Source: CAG-826 sp964504595
Lineage (GTDB): Bacteria > Bacillota_I > Bacilli_A > RFN20 > CAG-826
DNA length: 64,000 nucleotides
NCBI GenBank assembly: GCA_964504595.1
Contig: CAZDEE010000002.1
Location: 1 to 64,000 of the forward strand
Direction of reading: 5' to 3'
Shown here: piece by piece, positions 51,195 to 60,549 of the stretch
Layout of the letters: each line of letters starts with the position of its first letter
Numbering within the stretch: position 1 is the stretch's first letter
Translations under genes and position numbers: made by a program
The notes under the pieces: generated by a model
The model's database searches: none
What the model was told of the DNA's origin: nothing
What the model saw: the letters and a program-made list of their open reading frames with translations, nothing else

Positions 51195-51848
51195 ATGAAA
51201 GTTATATTACAAGGATATTTAGGTAAAACTGGAAGTATTATTTATAAAGTATTAAAAGACAAGGAAATTGAGGTAATTCCTCTTGATATTGACGATAATA
51301 TTGCAGATTATTATAACGAAAATAATCTTGATGCGATAATTGATTTTTCTTCTTGTGAAGGAACTAAGAAAGTTCTTGATTTTGCTTTAAAAAAGAAGGT
51401 AAGTGTAATAATTGGGACAACTTCTTTAACAAATATTGATTTAGATTTTTATCATAAAGAGGCATTGAAGATTAATATTGGAATAGTTGTGTTAGATAAC
51501 TATTTGCCATCTATGCCTCATATTGCGCGATTTTTAACATCTTTAGATAAAGAATTTAATAATATACAGATTGAAGAGACACATCATCAAAGTAAAAAAG
51601 ATTCTCCAAGTGGAACAGCAAAAATGATTAGAAAATGCTTTGATAGGCAAAAAAAGATTCCTATTTTATCTAATAGAGTTAAAATATATACATATGAACA
51701 TGTTGTTAAATTGGTAAATGAATATGAAGAAATAACAATTGTTCATCGATGTATAAATAAAAAAGGCTATGCTTTAGGAGTTTATAAAGTATTAATGCAA
51801 CTTAATAAATATAAAGGTGTTATGAAAGAGATTACGGAGTTGAAATAA
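51195..51848 (+). CDS. dapB: 4-hydroxy-tetrahydrodipicolinate reductase
   Basis: Lysine and diaminopimelate synthesis; also supplies dipicolinate precursor in sporulators. About 217 residues, short for DapB (~250-270). Dinucleotide loop LQGYLGKTGSI, AIIDFSSCEGT, IIGTTSLT, EETHHQSKKDSPSGTA (substrate motif with catalytic H and K). Start ATG 51195 with TGGAGG; a longer frame from 51174 lacks a site. Overlaps the next gene by one base. Confidence 0.92.
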   Translation: MKVILQGYLGKTGSIIYKVLKDKEIEVIPLDIDDNIADYYNENNLDAIIDFSSCEGTKKVLDFALKKKVSVIIGTTSLTNIDLDFYHKEALKINIGIVVLDNYLPSMPHIARFLTSLDKEFNNIQIEETHHQSKKDSPSGTAKMIRKCFDRQKKIPILSNRVKIYTYEHVVKLVNEYEEITIVHRCINKKGYALGVYKVLMQLNKYKGVMKEITELK

Positions 51849-52528
51849 TGGAATTAGAAGTATTTAAAAAATTAGATGAATATTTTAAAAAGAATAATTT
51901 ATCTGTATATATGATAGGAGGAACTTCTAGAGATTATCTTTTACATAGAGAATTAACTGATTTAGATTTTTCCACAAATGCAAAACCGGAAGAATTAAAA
52001 GAGTTATTTAAGAATGAAAAAATGCCGTTTATTAACTTAGGTTCAATAACGGTTAAATTTGAAGGAGTAAAAGTTGATATTACTTGCTTTAGAAAAGAAA
52101 GTGATTACATAGATTATCGTCATCCACAGAAAATAGTTTTTGGATCATCTTTAAAAGAAGATTCAGTAAGAAGAGACTTTACAATTAATGCGATTTATAT
52201 TGATGTAAACGGAATCTGTTATGATTTTCATAATGGAATTGAAGACTTAAATAATAAAATTATTAGAGTTATTGGAGACCCGGATATTCGTTTTAATGAA
52301 GATCCTTTAAGAATTGTTAGGGCAATAAGATTTGCGATTTTGTTAGATTTTAACATTGAAGAATCAACCGCAAATTCGATGAAAAAACATGTCAATTTAC
52401 TTCATAAATTAACTAAAGAAAAGGTAGCTCTAGAATTAAAAAAAGCAAAAAAGATTGATGAAAAGAAATATTTTGATTTATTAAAAGAGTATCAAATAAA
52501 TGAAAATGATTTTATTTCTATATTATAA
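51848..52528 (+). CDS. Short tRNA nucleotidyltransferase-like protein (CCA-enzyme head)
   Basis: 226 residues, about half a class II CCA-adding enzyme (~400). It has the catalytic head MIGGTSRDYLLHRELTDLDFST (G-G-x-x-R-D and D-x-D), then RRDFTINAIY (nucleotide site) and EDPLRIVRAIRFA, but stops soon after, without the body and tail domains. A clean TAA follows, no frameshift is visible. All tRNA genes in the window encode CCA, so the enzyme may be a repair form or pseudogene-like. Coupled to dapB by overlap ATGATG-type. Confidence 0.8.
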   Translation: MELEVFKKLDEYFKKNNLSVYMIGGTSRDYLLHRELTDLDFSTNAKPEELKELFKNEKMPFINLGSITVKFEGVKVDITCFRKESDYIDYRHPQKIVFGSSLKEDSVRRDFTINAIYIDVNGICYDFHNGIEDLNNKIIRVIGDPDIRFNEDPLRIVRAIRFAILLDFNIEESTANSMKKHVNLLHKLTKEKVALELKKAKKIDEKKYFDLLKEYQINENDFISIL

Positions 52529-52570
52529 AATAAAAATGTGATAGTATTGTAAAGAAAGAAGGTTGATAAT

Positions 52571-53230
52571 ATGGATAGAACAAATTATGCTGGAATTGAT
52601 ATGGATTATTTATTGCTTGAATATTATAAAAGATTAAATATTACTGAGACTGAATTAGTGGTTTTAATAATGATTGAACATCTTTTAAAACAAGGCAATA
52701 AATTTATCACACAAGAGCTTTTAGCGTTAAAGATGACTTTATCAATTCAAGATATAGATCGTGTTTTTACCAATTTGTTATCAAAGAAGCTTGTTGAATT
52801 TGAAACTGTAAATGAAGAAATGACGACAACACTTAGACCTTTAAAAGAAAGATTATTTAGAGAATTTGAGATTAATTTCTTGAAGCAACGCGATGAATCT
52901 TTAGAAAAAGATTTTGATAATCAAGTTCAAAATATTTATATGGTATTTGAAAAAGAGTTAAAAAGAACTCTTTCACCGGCGGAATTTCAAAAAATTAGAG
53001 AATGGATTAGCTTAGGATATAGTGAAGAAGTTATCATAGATGCGCTTAATGAAGCATTGGCAAATAATAAACGTTCAATTAGATCAATAGATAAAATTCT
53101 TCTTAAAAGAACAACACGTTCTGATATGAAAAAAGAGGGTTATACTACAGTTAGTGAATCATGGAATAAAGATATTGAGCAAACAATCGCAATTGCAAAT
53201 GAAAAATGGGTAGATGATGATGAAAACTGA
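52571..53230 (+). CDS. dnaD: DnaD domain replication protein
   Basis: 219 residues: N-terminal winged-helix part (NYAGIDMDYLLLEYYKRLNITETEL) and C-terminal DnaD domain (FEKELKRTLSPAEFQKIREWISLGYSEEVIIDALNEAL). In Bacilli DnaD acts at replication initiation and precedes nth, as here. Stop TGA overlaps the nth start region by 17 nt. Confidence 0.93.
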   Translation: MDRTNYAGIDMDYLLLEYYKRLNITETELVVLIMIEHLLKQGNKFITQELLALKMTLSIQDIDRVFTNLLSKKLVEFETVNEEMTTTLRPLKERLFREFEINFLKQRDESLEKDFDNQVQNIYMVFEKELKRTLSPAEFQKIREWISLGYSEEVIIDALNEALANNKRSIRSIDKILLKRTTRSDMKKEGYTTVSESWNKDIEQTIAIANEKWVDDDEN

Positions 53231-53855
53231 AAATAAAACTCGCATTTTATCTTATTTTGATTATTTATTTCCTGATGCGGGTTGTGAGTTAATCTACCAT
53301 AAAGATTATGAATTGTTAATTGCGGTAATGTTAAGCGCTCAAACAACGGACGCAAGTGTTAATAAAGTTACCGCGATTTTGTTTTCTTTATATCCGACTT
53401 TAGAAGATCTTGCTTTAGCAACGATAGAAGATTTAGAACGATGCATCAAAAGTATTGGAATGTATCGTCAAAAAGCTAAACATATTCATAATATTGCTAA
53501 AAGCTTAATTGAAAAATATAATGGCAAAGTACCATTTTTAAAAGAAGAATTAACATCTTTAAGTGGAGTGGGAAATAAAACCGCGAATGTTGTTCGTGCG
53601 GAATTATTTAATATTCCTGAAATTGCGGTGGACACTCATGTTTCTCGCATATCTAAAAGATTATATTTTGCTTCGTTAAATGATAGTGTTGAAGATGTTG
53701 AAAGAAAATTGAAAAAAGAAATACCAATAGAAAGATATATTAAAACACATCATCAAATGATACATTTTGGAAGATATTTTTGTAGAGCGATTAATCCTTG
53801 TTGTAAAGAGTGTCAGTTAACATCTATATGTCGACATTATAAAACAAAGAAATAA
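53214..53855 (+). CDS. nth: Endonuclease III
   Basis: DNA glycosylase/AP lyase for oxidised pyrimidines. 213 residues: helix-hairpin-helix LTSLSGVGNKTANVV with catalytic Lys, DTHVSRISKRL with catalytic Asp, and a [4Fe-4S] set CRAINPCCKECQLTSIC at the end. Three ATG codons (53214, 53217, 53220) are possible starts. It converges with the PBP gene, overlapping 19 nt. Confidence 0.96.
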   Translation: MMMKTENKTRILSYFDYLFPDAGCELIYHKDYELLIAVMLSAQTTDASVNKVTAILFSLYPTLEDLALATIEDLERCIKSIGMYRQKAKHIHNIAKSLIEKYNGKVPFLKEELTSLSGVGNKTANVVRAELFNIPEIAVDTHVSRISKRLYFASLNDSVEDVERKLKKEIPIERYIKTHHQMIHFGRYFCRAINPCCKECQLTSICRHYKTKK

Positions 53856-56152
53856 GGTGTTCCTGTAAGGTTATAGTTGTTTTCAAAGCAAGGTGTAATT
53901 ATAATTTCTGTCATCATATCGTTAAAAGGTATGGTGATTTTATTTTGTTTTGTAAATATACTTTTTTCTTCATTATTTATTTTATATTTTATTAAGAATC
54001 CATAATTGCCATAAACTTTTTGATAATTAAAAATATCTTCTTCTTTTACATTGGTTTCAATGATGATTTCGATTTCATTATCAAAAATAAATCCTTTAGT
54101 TCCTATAATTGAAGGATATATTGGAGAAGGTATAGTTTTATTTGGAATTTCATTTTTATAAAAGTATCCAGTTGTTATGTAAGATGAAGGAATAAATTCA
54201 TTTGGAAGATAGTAACCATCCACTCCTTTTACAACATTAACTTTTGTTAAGGAAGAAGGAACTTTTAATTCTTTTTTATTGCTAGCAATCATCGACATTA
54301 CATTTTGAAATATTTTTTTAGCTATTTGCCTTCGCTCATCGCTTTTTCCAAAATAATGTTTTTCACCTTTAATAGCAATATCAAAGCCAGTCCAAACTGC
54401 CATAGTATAGTCGCTTGAAAAGCCACAAAGCCAGGAATCTTTATCAGCGTAGGTAGGATATCCTAGTGCTTTAGCGGCATTTTCATCATAACCATTTGTT
54501 CCTGTTTTTGCGCCTATATCGACATTATTAACAGATACAGAACCGATACGATAGTAGTTATTTTTCACCACATCGATAAGAGTTGAAGCAATTTGAAAAG
54601 CACTTTCTTTTGAAACGATTTGTTCATAGTTTAATTCGCGTTTATAAATAACTTCTCCTGTTTCTTTATTAATAATCGATGAAATTGTTGAAGGGGTGAT
54701 ATATTTTCCTTCTCGATTTAAAAGAGAATATGCTCCAGCAAGATTTGTGGGAGATACTCCATAAGTCATTCCGCCAATACCATAAGATAATGTGAAAGGA
54801 CCTTTATCCATCATACCTATTTTTTCAAGATGTTTGATTACTTCATCTTGACCTATTTTATTAATTACTTTCTCTAATGTATACAGCGCACAGGTATTTT
54901 TAGAATATCCTAGTGCTTCTAATACTGGAATAAATCCGGAGTAATTTTTATCAGCATTTTGAACAGTTGAAGATGATCCTTTATAAGTATAAGGAGCATC
55001 TAAAACATTTGTGGCTTCATTATAGTGAAGATATTCGGCAGCAAGTAAATATGAAAGAATCGGTTTTATTGTTGAAGCAGGTTGCCTTTTTAAGGAATAA
55101 GCACGATTAAAAATTCTTGATCCATTATAATTTCTTCCTCCGATAACTCCTACAATTGCGGCGTCTTCATTTCTAATAACACTCGCTCCAATTTGTTGAT
55201 CTTCATCTTTAAAAGTAATTACTTCTCCTTTTTGAATATTATCTAGATGTGTTTGAAGTGAAGAATCTAAGTAGGTATGAATTTCTAGTGGAACTAAATA
55301 TGGATTAATATCAGTTAATTCTTCGATTTGAAGATAGACAATATCTAAATAGCTTTGGAATCTATAAGTTGGTTCAATGTAATTAGCCCCTTGTTTTATA
55401 ACAATGTCTTCAATTTTTGTTTTTATTGCCGCATTATATTCCAATTCATTAATAAATCCATATTGAAACATTTTATTTAAAACAATATTTTTTCTTTCAT
55501 TTATTCTAGAAGGATATTTAAAAGGATTATAATAACTTGCGGAGTTTACGACGCCTGCAAGAATCGCGGCCTCAGGAAGGGTTATTAATGAAATATCTTT
55601 TCCAAAGTATCTTTTAGAAGCATATTTTATGCCTGGAATTGATTGCTCAAAATAAATTGAATTAAAGTATAATGTTAAAATTTCTTCTTTAGAAAGTATT
55701 TTTTCAATTTTTAATGCTAAATAAGCTTCTTGAATTTTTCTTTTATATGTTTGCTCGCTGTTTAATAAAGTATTTTTAATTAACTGTTGAGTAATCGTTG
55801 ATCCTCCTTGTTTATTGGAAGATTTAAAATTATGAATGAAGGCTTTAAAAGTTCTTCCATAATCAACTCCATTATGAGAAAAGAAATTAATGTCTTCAAT
55901 ACTTATTAAAGCATTTATTAATACTTGCGGTATTTCTTCATAAGTAATATTTTCATTTTTTGTTTCGCCAAAAACTTCAATTTCATTTTCACTTTCATCG
56001 TAAATAGTTGTCTTTAATTTATTACTTTGAGGTTCAAAATGAATTGAAGGTAGTTCTTTTAACGAAGAGTAAATAAAAATGCTGGTAAAACCAGCACATA
56101 TTATAATTAATAAAGTTAATGAAACAACAATAGTTTTAATTATTTTCTTCAT
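53837..56152 (-). CDS. Class A penicillin-binding protein 1
   Basis: Bifunctional wall polymerase: GT51 glycosyltransferase plus transpeptidase. About 771 residues; membrane helix near 8-28, GT51 motifs EDINFFSHNGVDYGR, GGSTITQQLIKN and the KIEKILSKEEILTLYFN block, transpeptidase SxxK in ASTIKPIL, SxN in GYSKNTCAL, and KTGT in GAKTGTNG. The pair recU-PBP is the same as recU-ponA of Bacillus. I start at ATG 56152 after GAGG; it overlaps recU by 17 nt. Confidence 0.95.
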   Translation of the reverse strand: MKKIIKTIVVSLTLLIIICAGFTSIFIYSSLKELPSIHFEPQSNKLKTTIYDESENEIEVFGETKNENITYEEIPQVLINALISIEDINFFSHNGVDYGRTFKAFIHNFKSSNKQGGSTITQQLIKNTLLNSEQTYKRKIQEAYLALKIEKILSKEEILTLYFNSIYFEQSIPGIKYASKRYFGKDISLITLPEAAILAGVVNSASYYNPFKYPSRINERKNIVLNKMFQYGFINELEYNAAIKTKIEDIVIKQGANYIEPTYRFQSYLDIVYLQIEELTDINPYLVPLEIHTYLDSSLQTHLDNIQKGEVITFKDEDQQIGASVIRNEDAAIVGVIGGRNYNGSRIFNRAYSLKRQPASTIKPILSYLLAAEYLHYNEATNVLDAPYTYKGSSSTVQNADKNYSGFIPVLEALGYSKNTCALYTLEKVINKIGQDEVIKHLEKIGMMDKGPFTLSYGIGGMTYGVSPTNLAGAYSLLNREGKYITPSTISSIINKETGEVIYKRELNYEQIVSKESAFQIASTLIDVVKNNYYRIGSVSVNNVDIGAKTGTNGYDENAAKALGYPTYADKDSWLCGFSSDYTMAVWTGFDIAIKGEKHYFGKSDERRQIAKKIFQNVMSMIASNKKELKVPSSLTKVNVVKGVDGYYLPNEFIPSSYITTGYFYKNEIPNKTIPSPIYPSIIGTKGFIFDNEIEIIIETNVKEEDIFNYQKVYGNYGFLIKYKINNEEKSIFTKQNKITIPFNDMMTEIIITPCFENNYNLTGTPYFFVL

Positions 56153-56735
56153 GGAAATATACCTCATCAACTACATCTAAATATAATAAACGAGGAAGGT
56201 AGCCTTGCTTTACTAAATGTCCATAAGTTTTAATATCTTTAAATGGAATTGATTTTCGTTCATTTTTCTTAAAAGTATCAATTACATACTGGGCATCGAT
56301 AAGATAAACTTCGTCAAAATGGACTAAAGATATTAAAAAGAACGCAATTCCTCCATGTTCGATAACTCCTTCTAAATGTTTTATTTGATGCGAAGTTATA
56401 TTTGATAGGGGAAATGAAGTTTTGCTATGGCAACTTTTTGCTTCAAAATCAATGTAACGTCCTTTGTATATTCCGTTATAATCGGTTGTTGATTGACTTT
56501 CAAAATAAGCATCAGTAATTCTTGCTCCATGAGAATAATCAACTTTAACTATATTTATAGGTGTAGGACGTTTGGTAATCAAGGCACGATGATTTTCGCT
56601 ATAGAAAGTGTTGCTAGAGTTAATTTCATTTTCAAAATCCATACCTCTATTTGCAGCGTTATTAACAGTTCTTTTTTTCGTTGTTGATATTGATTCTTCT
56701 TGCACGAACGTCTTTCCATTTGGATAGCGAATCAT
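56136..56735 (-). CDS. recU: Holliday junction resolvase RecU
   Basis: Resolves recombination intermediates in Gram-positives. 199 residues: NRGMDFENEINSSN, YSHGARITDAYFESQSTTDYNGIYKGRYIDFEAKSC (the catalytic D/E-x-K nuclease core), then HQIKHLEGVIEHGGIAFF. Overlaps the following PBP gene by 17 nt, the typical recU-ponA coupling. Confidence 0.96.
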   Translation of the reverse strand: MIRYPNGKTFVQEESISTTKKRTVNNAANRGMDFENEINSSNTFYSENHRALITKRPTPINIVKVDYSHGARITDAYFESQSTTDYNGIYKGRYIDFEAKSCHSKTSFPLSNITSHQIKHLEGVIEHGGIAFFLISLVHFDEVYLIDAQYVIDTFKKNERKSIPFKDIKTYGHLVKQGYLPRLLYLDVVDEVYFHEENN

Positions 56736-56771
56736 AGCGGTGTCTCCTTCCTACATATAGTATGTGATTAA

Positions 56772-57497
56772 TTAGTCGATGTATTCACGAATAGCTTGAG
56801 CGAATTCTTCTGGGGTAACGGTGTTTCCTTTGAGAAGTTGATTAACGATATATTTAATTGGTTCAGGAACGGTTTTAAGATTCGAAAGTACTTTTTTATA
56901 TTCTTGAAGGACAACTTCTTTTTGATCGATAAATGCTTTATATAATAAAAGTAAATGGTAAGCATCAGTTAAAGGATTATGTGGATCACCCGCAAGTTCA
57001 ACATTAAAAACTTTTAAATTGTTAATTAATGATAGAGGATTTCCATGTTCATCGGTGATATATCTTGATACAACTGCCGATAAATCGATGCAATTTTTAG
57101 CGATATAATGGCAAAAACTTTCATCGGCATCAGGTGAGTTTTCTAAAGATTTCATAATAATTCGAATATCATGAGTTCCAAAAGTGCAAAAACATACTTT
57201 AGAAAGAAAGTATCCACAATATTTACGAAGCTTTATCATTGCATCTTTGTAAGATAGACCTTTTTTATCTAGGTCTTCTTGATGAATGTTAGTTAAATTT
57301 TCAACATAATGTCCAATTTTGTTTTTAGCCTTAACATAAAATTTAATACCACGATGTATTTTTTTTATATGATAAGTGCTATCTAAATCAGCTCGATAAG
57401 CTCCTAATGCAATCATTTCATGTGAAAATTGTGTGCCTTCTAAATCAAGAAAAATTATAGTTCTTCTTTTTCCAATTATTTTAAATAAATTTTTCAT
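56772..57497 (-). CDS. DEDDh-type 3'-5' exonuclease
   Basis: 241 residues with RNase T/DnaQ fold: ExoI FLDLEGTQ, ExoII GTHDIRIIMKSL, ExoIII HNPLTDAYHLLLLYKAFI (with D and H), so catalytic residues are complete. Resembles KapD or DnaQ-like single-domain exonucleases. The role (RNA, DNA repair or sporulation) is not decidable. Upstream of recU on the same strand but 36 nt away. Confidence 0.85.
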   Translation of the reverse strand: MKNLFKIIGKRRTIIFLDLEGTQFSHEMIALGAYRADLDSTYHIKKIHRGIKFYVKAKNKIGHYVENLTNIHQEDLDKKGLSYKDAMIKLRKYCGYFLSKVCFCTFGTHDIRIIMKSLENSPDADESFCHYIAKNCIDLSAVVSRYITDEHGNPLSLINNLKVFNVELAGDPHNPLTDAYHLLLLYKAFIDQKEVVLQEYKKVLSNLKTVPEPIKYIVNQLLKGNTVTPEEFAQAIREYID

Positions 57498-57614
57498 ACT
57501 GCCCTTTCTAAAATATTACTATATAAATTAGTTTTTTAATAAGTCTAAAGCATTTAAAATGTTTTTGCTTACTAATTTATTATATCATGTCTTACTAATA
57601 TTTTGTCCTAAAAT

Positions 57615-57665
57615 CACCAAGAGTTATATTTAGCATATATATAAATGTACTCCTAAAGGAGTAGG
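57615..57665 (+). promoter_or_regulatory. Possible late-sporulation promoter and dyad of Cys-rich gene
   Basis: CACC at 57615 and CATATATATA at 57634, separated by 15 nt, resemble a SigK-type promoter loosely; the dyad TACTCCT/AGGAGTA at 57650-57665 precedes the AGGAGGTG ribosome site. Weak motif reading. Confidence 0.3.
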
Positions 57666-57675
57666 AGGTGAATTT

Positions 57676-58155
57676 ATGAACAGAATGAATAGTAGAAATC
57701 GTTGTTGTTGTCCAAGGATTGTAACTGATGTTACTCCTGTTTGTGGAGTAGAAGTTGTTCTTGATTCAGATGTATATTGTACAAGGGTATGTAATACAAT
57801 TACTTTTACTGCGACAGTAATTAATAATACAAATATGACACTTAATTGTGTATCTTTAGATTTAAATGTCAATCCGTCATTATGTATTAATCCTGAAACT
57901 ATCACATTAAATGGAACTGCGGTTGAAAACGCCTGTCCAAATCGTGTTGATATTGGTAATTTAGAAGCTGGAGCAAGTGCGGTTGTAACATTCCAAGCAA
58001 CCGTTATGGAATGTAAAAGATATATAAAATCAAAAGTATTTGCTACCTATGTAGTTTGTTGCTGCTTAGAAAGAAAATGCGTTACAACACCAAGTAATAT
58101 AGATTGTATTCAAGTATGTTGCTGCTGTTGTCAACCAGGGACAAATAGAAGTTAA
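57676..58155 (+). CDS. Cysteine-rich DUF11-like protein, candidate spore coat component
   Basis: 159 residues with 20 cysteines (about one in eight), in clusters CCC near the start, CCC in VVCCCLERKC, and five in a row near the end. The middle (TITFTATVINNTNMTLNCVSL...VDIGNLEAGASAVVTFQATV) resembles the DUF11/Ig-like surface repeat. No signal peptide. Cys-rich intracellular proteins with such repeats are typical of cross-linked spore coats; this fits the sporulation genes nearby. Very strong site AGGAGGTG before ATG 57676. Confidence 0.75.
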   Translation: MNRMNSRNRCCCPRIVTDVTPVCGVEVVLDSDVYCTRVCNTITFTATVINNTNMTLNCVSLDLNVNPSLCINPETITLNGTAVENACPNRVDIGNLEAGASAVVTFQATVMECKRYIKSKVFATYVVCCCLERKCVTTPSNIDCIQVCCCCCQPGTNRS

Positions 58156-58158
58156 TGA

Positions 58159-58187
58159 AAGGACAGGGTGACCTGTTCTTTTATTTT
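58159..58187. terminator. Terminator between the Cys-rich gene and PBP2
   Basis: AGGACAGG / CCTGTTCT with a short loop, followed by TTTTATTTTG; it overlaps the stop of the converging PBP gene. Confidence 0.75.
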
Positions 58188-60037
58188 GTATAGTAAGTAA
58201 ATGAGGTATTTTGATTATTTCCTTTGTAGATAAATGGCTTCAAATTAGTAGTTGTATAGAAGTAGTCTTTTTTTCTTTCCATTAAGCGATTTGCAATATC
58301 TTTAAAAATTTGTTTAGTGATATTTCCATCTTCAAATCCGCTATTATCATCATTTCCCATCCATACACAAATGGTATATTGAGGATTAAATCCAACGACC
58401 CATCGATCTGAAGTGGTTGTTCCAGTTTTTGCTGAGAATCTACTTTCAGTTTGATAATTAAGCAAAGAAGGACTAGCGTAGCTTTTAAATGCTTTATCAA
58501 AAGGAGAACGTAAGAGATAGTTTATTTGTAGAACACTATCAGAATAAAGCCTAAATTCGCATTTTTGCTTATTAATTGCGATTGTATCTCCATTAGTATT
58601 TGTTATTTTTTTATAAAATCGAGGACGATAATAGCTTCCTTCACTTGCAAATGTATTATATATAGTAGCAAGTTCTAAAGGAGATAAGGAGTTTGAACCT
58701 AATCCAATAGTTGGATTTGCTTCGATATTTTGGATATGAAATTTTTCTAATAGATTCTTAATTCTTTTAGATCCTAACAGAAGTGTAGTTTTTGTGGCGT
58801 AAATATTGTCGCTTAATGCAATTGCTTCAAGCATTGTTATTTCTTTATTGGCATATTTGTTATTGGCGTTACTTGGAGAATATTCCCCAATACCATCAAT
58901 ATAAAAAGTTGTTGGTTCGCTTTTAAATGTGGTTAAAGGGGTCATTCCATTTTCTAATCCCAAGTAATATATTAGGGGCTTTATAGTAGAACCTGTTTGT
59001 CTTTTAGCGGATATCGCGCGATTATAAGGACTTAAAGTGTAATCTTTTCCTCCGATAAGACCTAAAACATCGCCAGAGTATGGCTTCATAACAACGACGC
59101 TTATTTGGGAATTATAATTGTATTTACTAGTAATTTCTTCGATGATATTTTGGACATTGTTATCTAAACAAGAGTATATTTTATAGCCTATATTTTGTTT
59201 GTTATTAGTAATTATATTGTGATTTTCTAGTTGTTTTATTAAAGCGTCATGATAGTAGAGCAAATTAGCGGAATATTTATTAGGAAAAGAATATTTAAAA
59301 TCTAGGCTTTCTGTAGTAGCTAACAAGTATTCACGTTTTGTTATAAATTTTTGATTTAACATTGCTTTTAGGACGTTATGTTGCTGTTTTGTAGCAATAT
59401 TCAAGTTTATTTCTGGAGAATAATTAGTGGGCGAAGGTAGCAAACCGATTAGCATAGCAACTTCACCAAGCGATAACAATTTAGGTGATTTATGGTAGAA
59501 ATAATAACTTGCTTGGTATACTCCATATAAGTTGTGACCAAAATAAGCAATATTTAAGTATGTTTCTAGTATTTCTTCTTTGCTATATGTCATTTCTATT
59601 TTTTTAGCAATAAAGGCTTCTTTTAGTTTTCTTTCAATTGTTTTTTCATTTGATAGATATAGTGTTCTTGCTACTTGTTGAGTGATTGTTGATCCTCCGC
59701 TGGTGATGCTTTTATTTGTAATGTTAGAAATTGCACTAGATATGATTCTAATATAATCTAGCCCATGGTGTTTAAAAAAACGTTTGTCTTCTGAAGCAAT
59801 TACAGCATCTTTAAAATAAGGAGATATTTCATCTAATGTTTGATAAACACCAAATTGATTAAAATAACGGCTATAACTATTTTTTTGATCATTTGAATAT
59901 ACTTCGATTTCTCGAGGATGAGAAAAGTTATAAGATGGACTAATGAATATTATGAAGTTAAAAGATAAAGTTAATGTCATTAATAGTAATGAAATTTTAA
60001 ATAATTTTTTTGATATTTTTATTACTCGTGGATACAT
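58181..60037 (-). CDS. Class A penicillin-binding protein 2
   Basis: Second bifunctional wall polymerase, about 618 residues. Membrane helix near 15-35; GT51 motifs EDKRFFKHHGLDYIR, GGSTITQQVARTL and KIEMTYSKEEILETYLN; transpeptidase STIK in RQTGSTIKPLI, SxN in SDNIYAT, KTGT in SAKTGTTT. I start at ATG 60037 after GGAGG; the frame is open 48 nt further up without site. Shorter than PBP1 of this window because the C-terminal extension is missing. Confidence 0.95.
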   Translation of the reverse strand: MYPRVIKISKKLFKISLLLMTLTLSFNFIIFISPSYNFSHPREIEVYSNDQKNSYSRYFNQFGVYQTLDEISPYFKDAVIASEDKRFFKHHGLDYIRIISSAISNITNKSITSGGSTITQQVARTLYLSNEKTIERKLKEAFIAKKIEMTYSKEEILETYLNIAYFGHNLYGVYQASYYFYHKSPKLLSLGEVAMLIGLLPSPTNYSPEINLNIATKQQHNVLKAMLNQKFITKREYLLATTESLDFKYSFPNKYSANLLYYHDALIKQLENHNIITNNKQNIGYKIYSCLDNNVQNIIEEITSKYNYNSQISVVVMKPYSGDVLGLIGGKDYTLSPYNRAISAKRQTGSTIKPLIYYLGLENGMTPLTTFKSEPTTFYIDGIGEYSPSNANNKYANKEITMLEAIALSDNIYATKTTLLLGSKRIKNLLEKFHIQNIEANPTIGLGSNSLSPLELATIYNTFASEGSYYRPRFYKKITNTNGDTIAINKQKCEFRLYSDSVLQINYLLRSPFDKAFKSYASPSLLNYQTESRFSAKTGTTTSDRWVVGFNPQYTICVWMGNDDNSGFEDGNITKQIFKDIANRLMERKKDYFYTTTNLKPFIYKGNNQNTSFTYYTK

Positions 60038-60139
60038 AAAAATTCCTCCCTTATTATGGTTGGAAAAAATATTTATTTTATTCAAAAATAATTGATTTTA
60101 TTTATTAATAAAGTTGTTTAAAGTTTAGGCTTTATCGAT

Positions 60140-60145
60140 TATAAT
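60140..60145 (+). promoter_or_regulatory. -10 box of the DUF1934-argS-rpoE operon
   Basis: TATAAT, predicting a start near 60152; this argues that the ATG at 60151 is not the translation start. Confidence 0.5.
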
Positions 60146-60162
60146 TATACATGGTGAAAAAA

Positions 60163-60549
60163 ATGGGAAATAAAAAGATGAAATTCACTCATGAAATATT
60201 AATCGATGGTGAAAAAGAGATTATTGTTCGTGATGTAAATGCAGAAGTATTAAATACGGGGGAATTTGTTTATGAATATGAAGAAAATAATCATACCGTT
60301 TTAATGAAATTTTTCTTTCATGATGAAGGTGTGTTAGTAAAAATTTATGGCGATAATTATGTTTCTTTAATTCCTTTAGAATTAAATCAAAAAACTTGTG
60401 GAAAATTCAATTTTCAGCAACATGAAATGACTTTTGACTTTCTTTTAAAGAAAATTGAGATTAAAAGTCTTGCAATTTATCTAGAATATGATATATTCAC
60501 AAGGGGCAGTGTTATTTCTAATAACACTTGGCGAATTGAGGTGAAATAA
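60163..60549 (+). CDS. DUF1934 family protein (YwiB-like)
   Basis: About 128 residues, beta-rich lipocalin-like fold: KMKFTHEILIDGEKEIIV, GEFVYEYEENNHTVLMKFFF, GSVISNNTWRIEVK. In Bacillus ywiB lies directly before argS, as here. Function unknown. Start at ATG 60163 with GGTGAA upstream, preferred to ATG 60151 because of the -10 box. The argS ATG follows the stop directly. Confidence 0.85.
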   Translation: MGNKKMKFTHEILIDGEKEIIVRDVNAEVLNTGEFVYEYEENNHTVLMKFFFHDEGVLVKIYGDNYVSLIPLELNQKTCGKFNFQQHEMTFDFLLKKIEIKSLAIYLEYDIFTRGSVISNNTWRIEVK

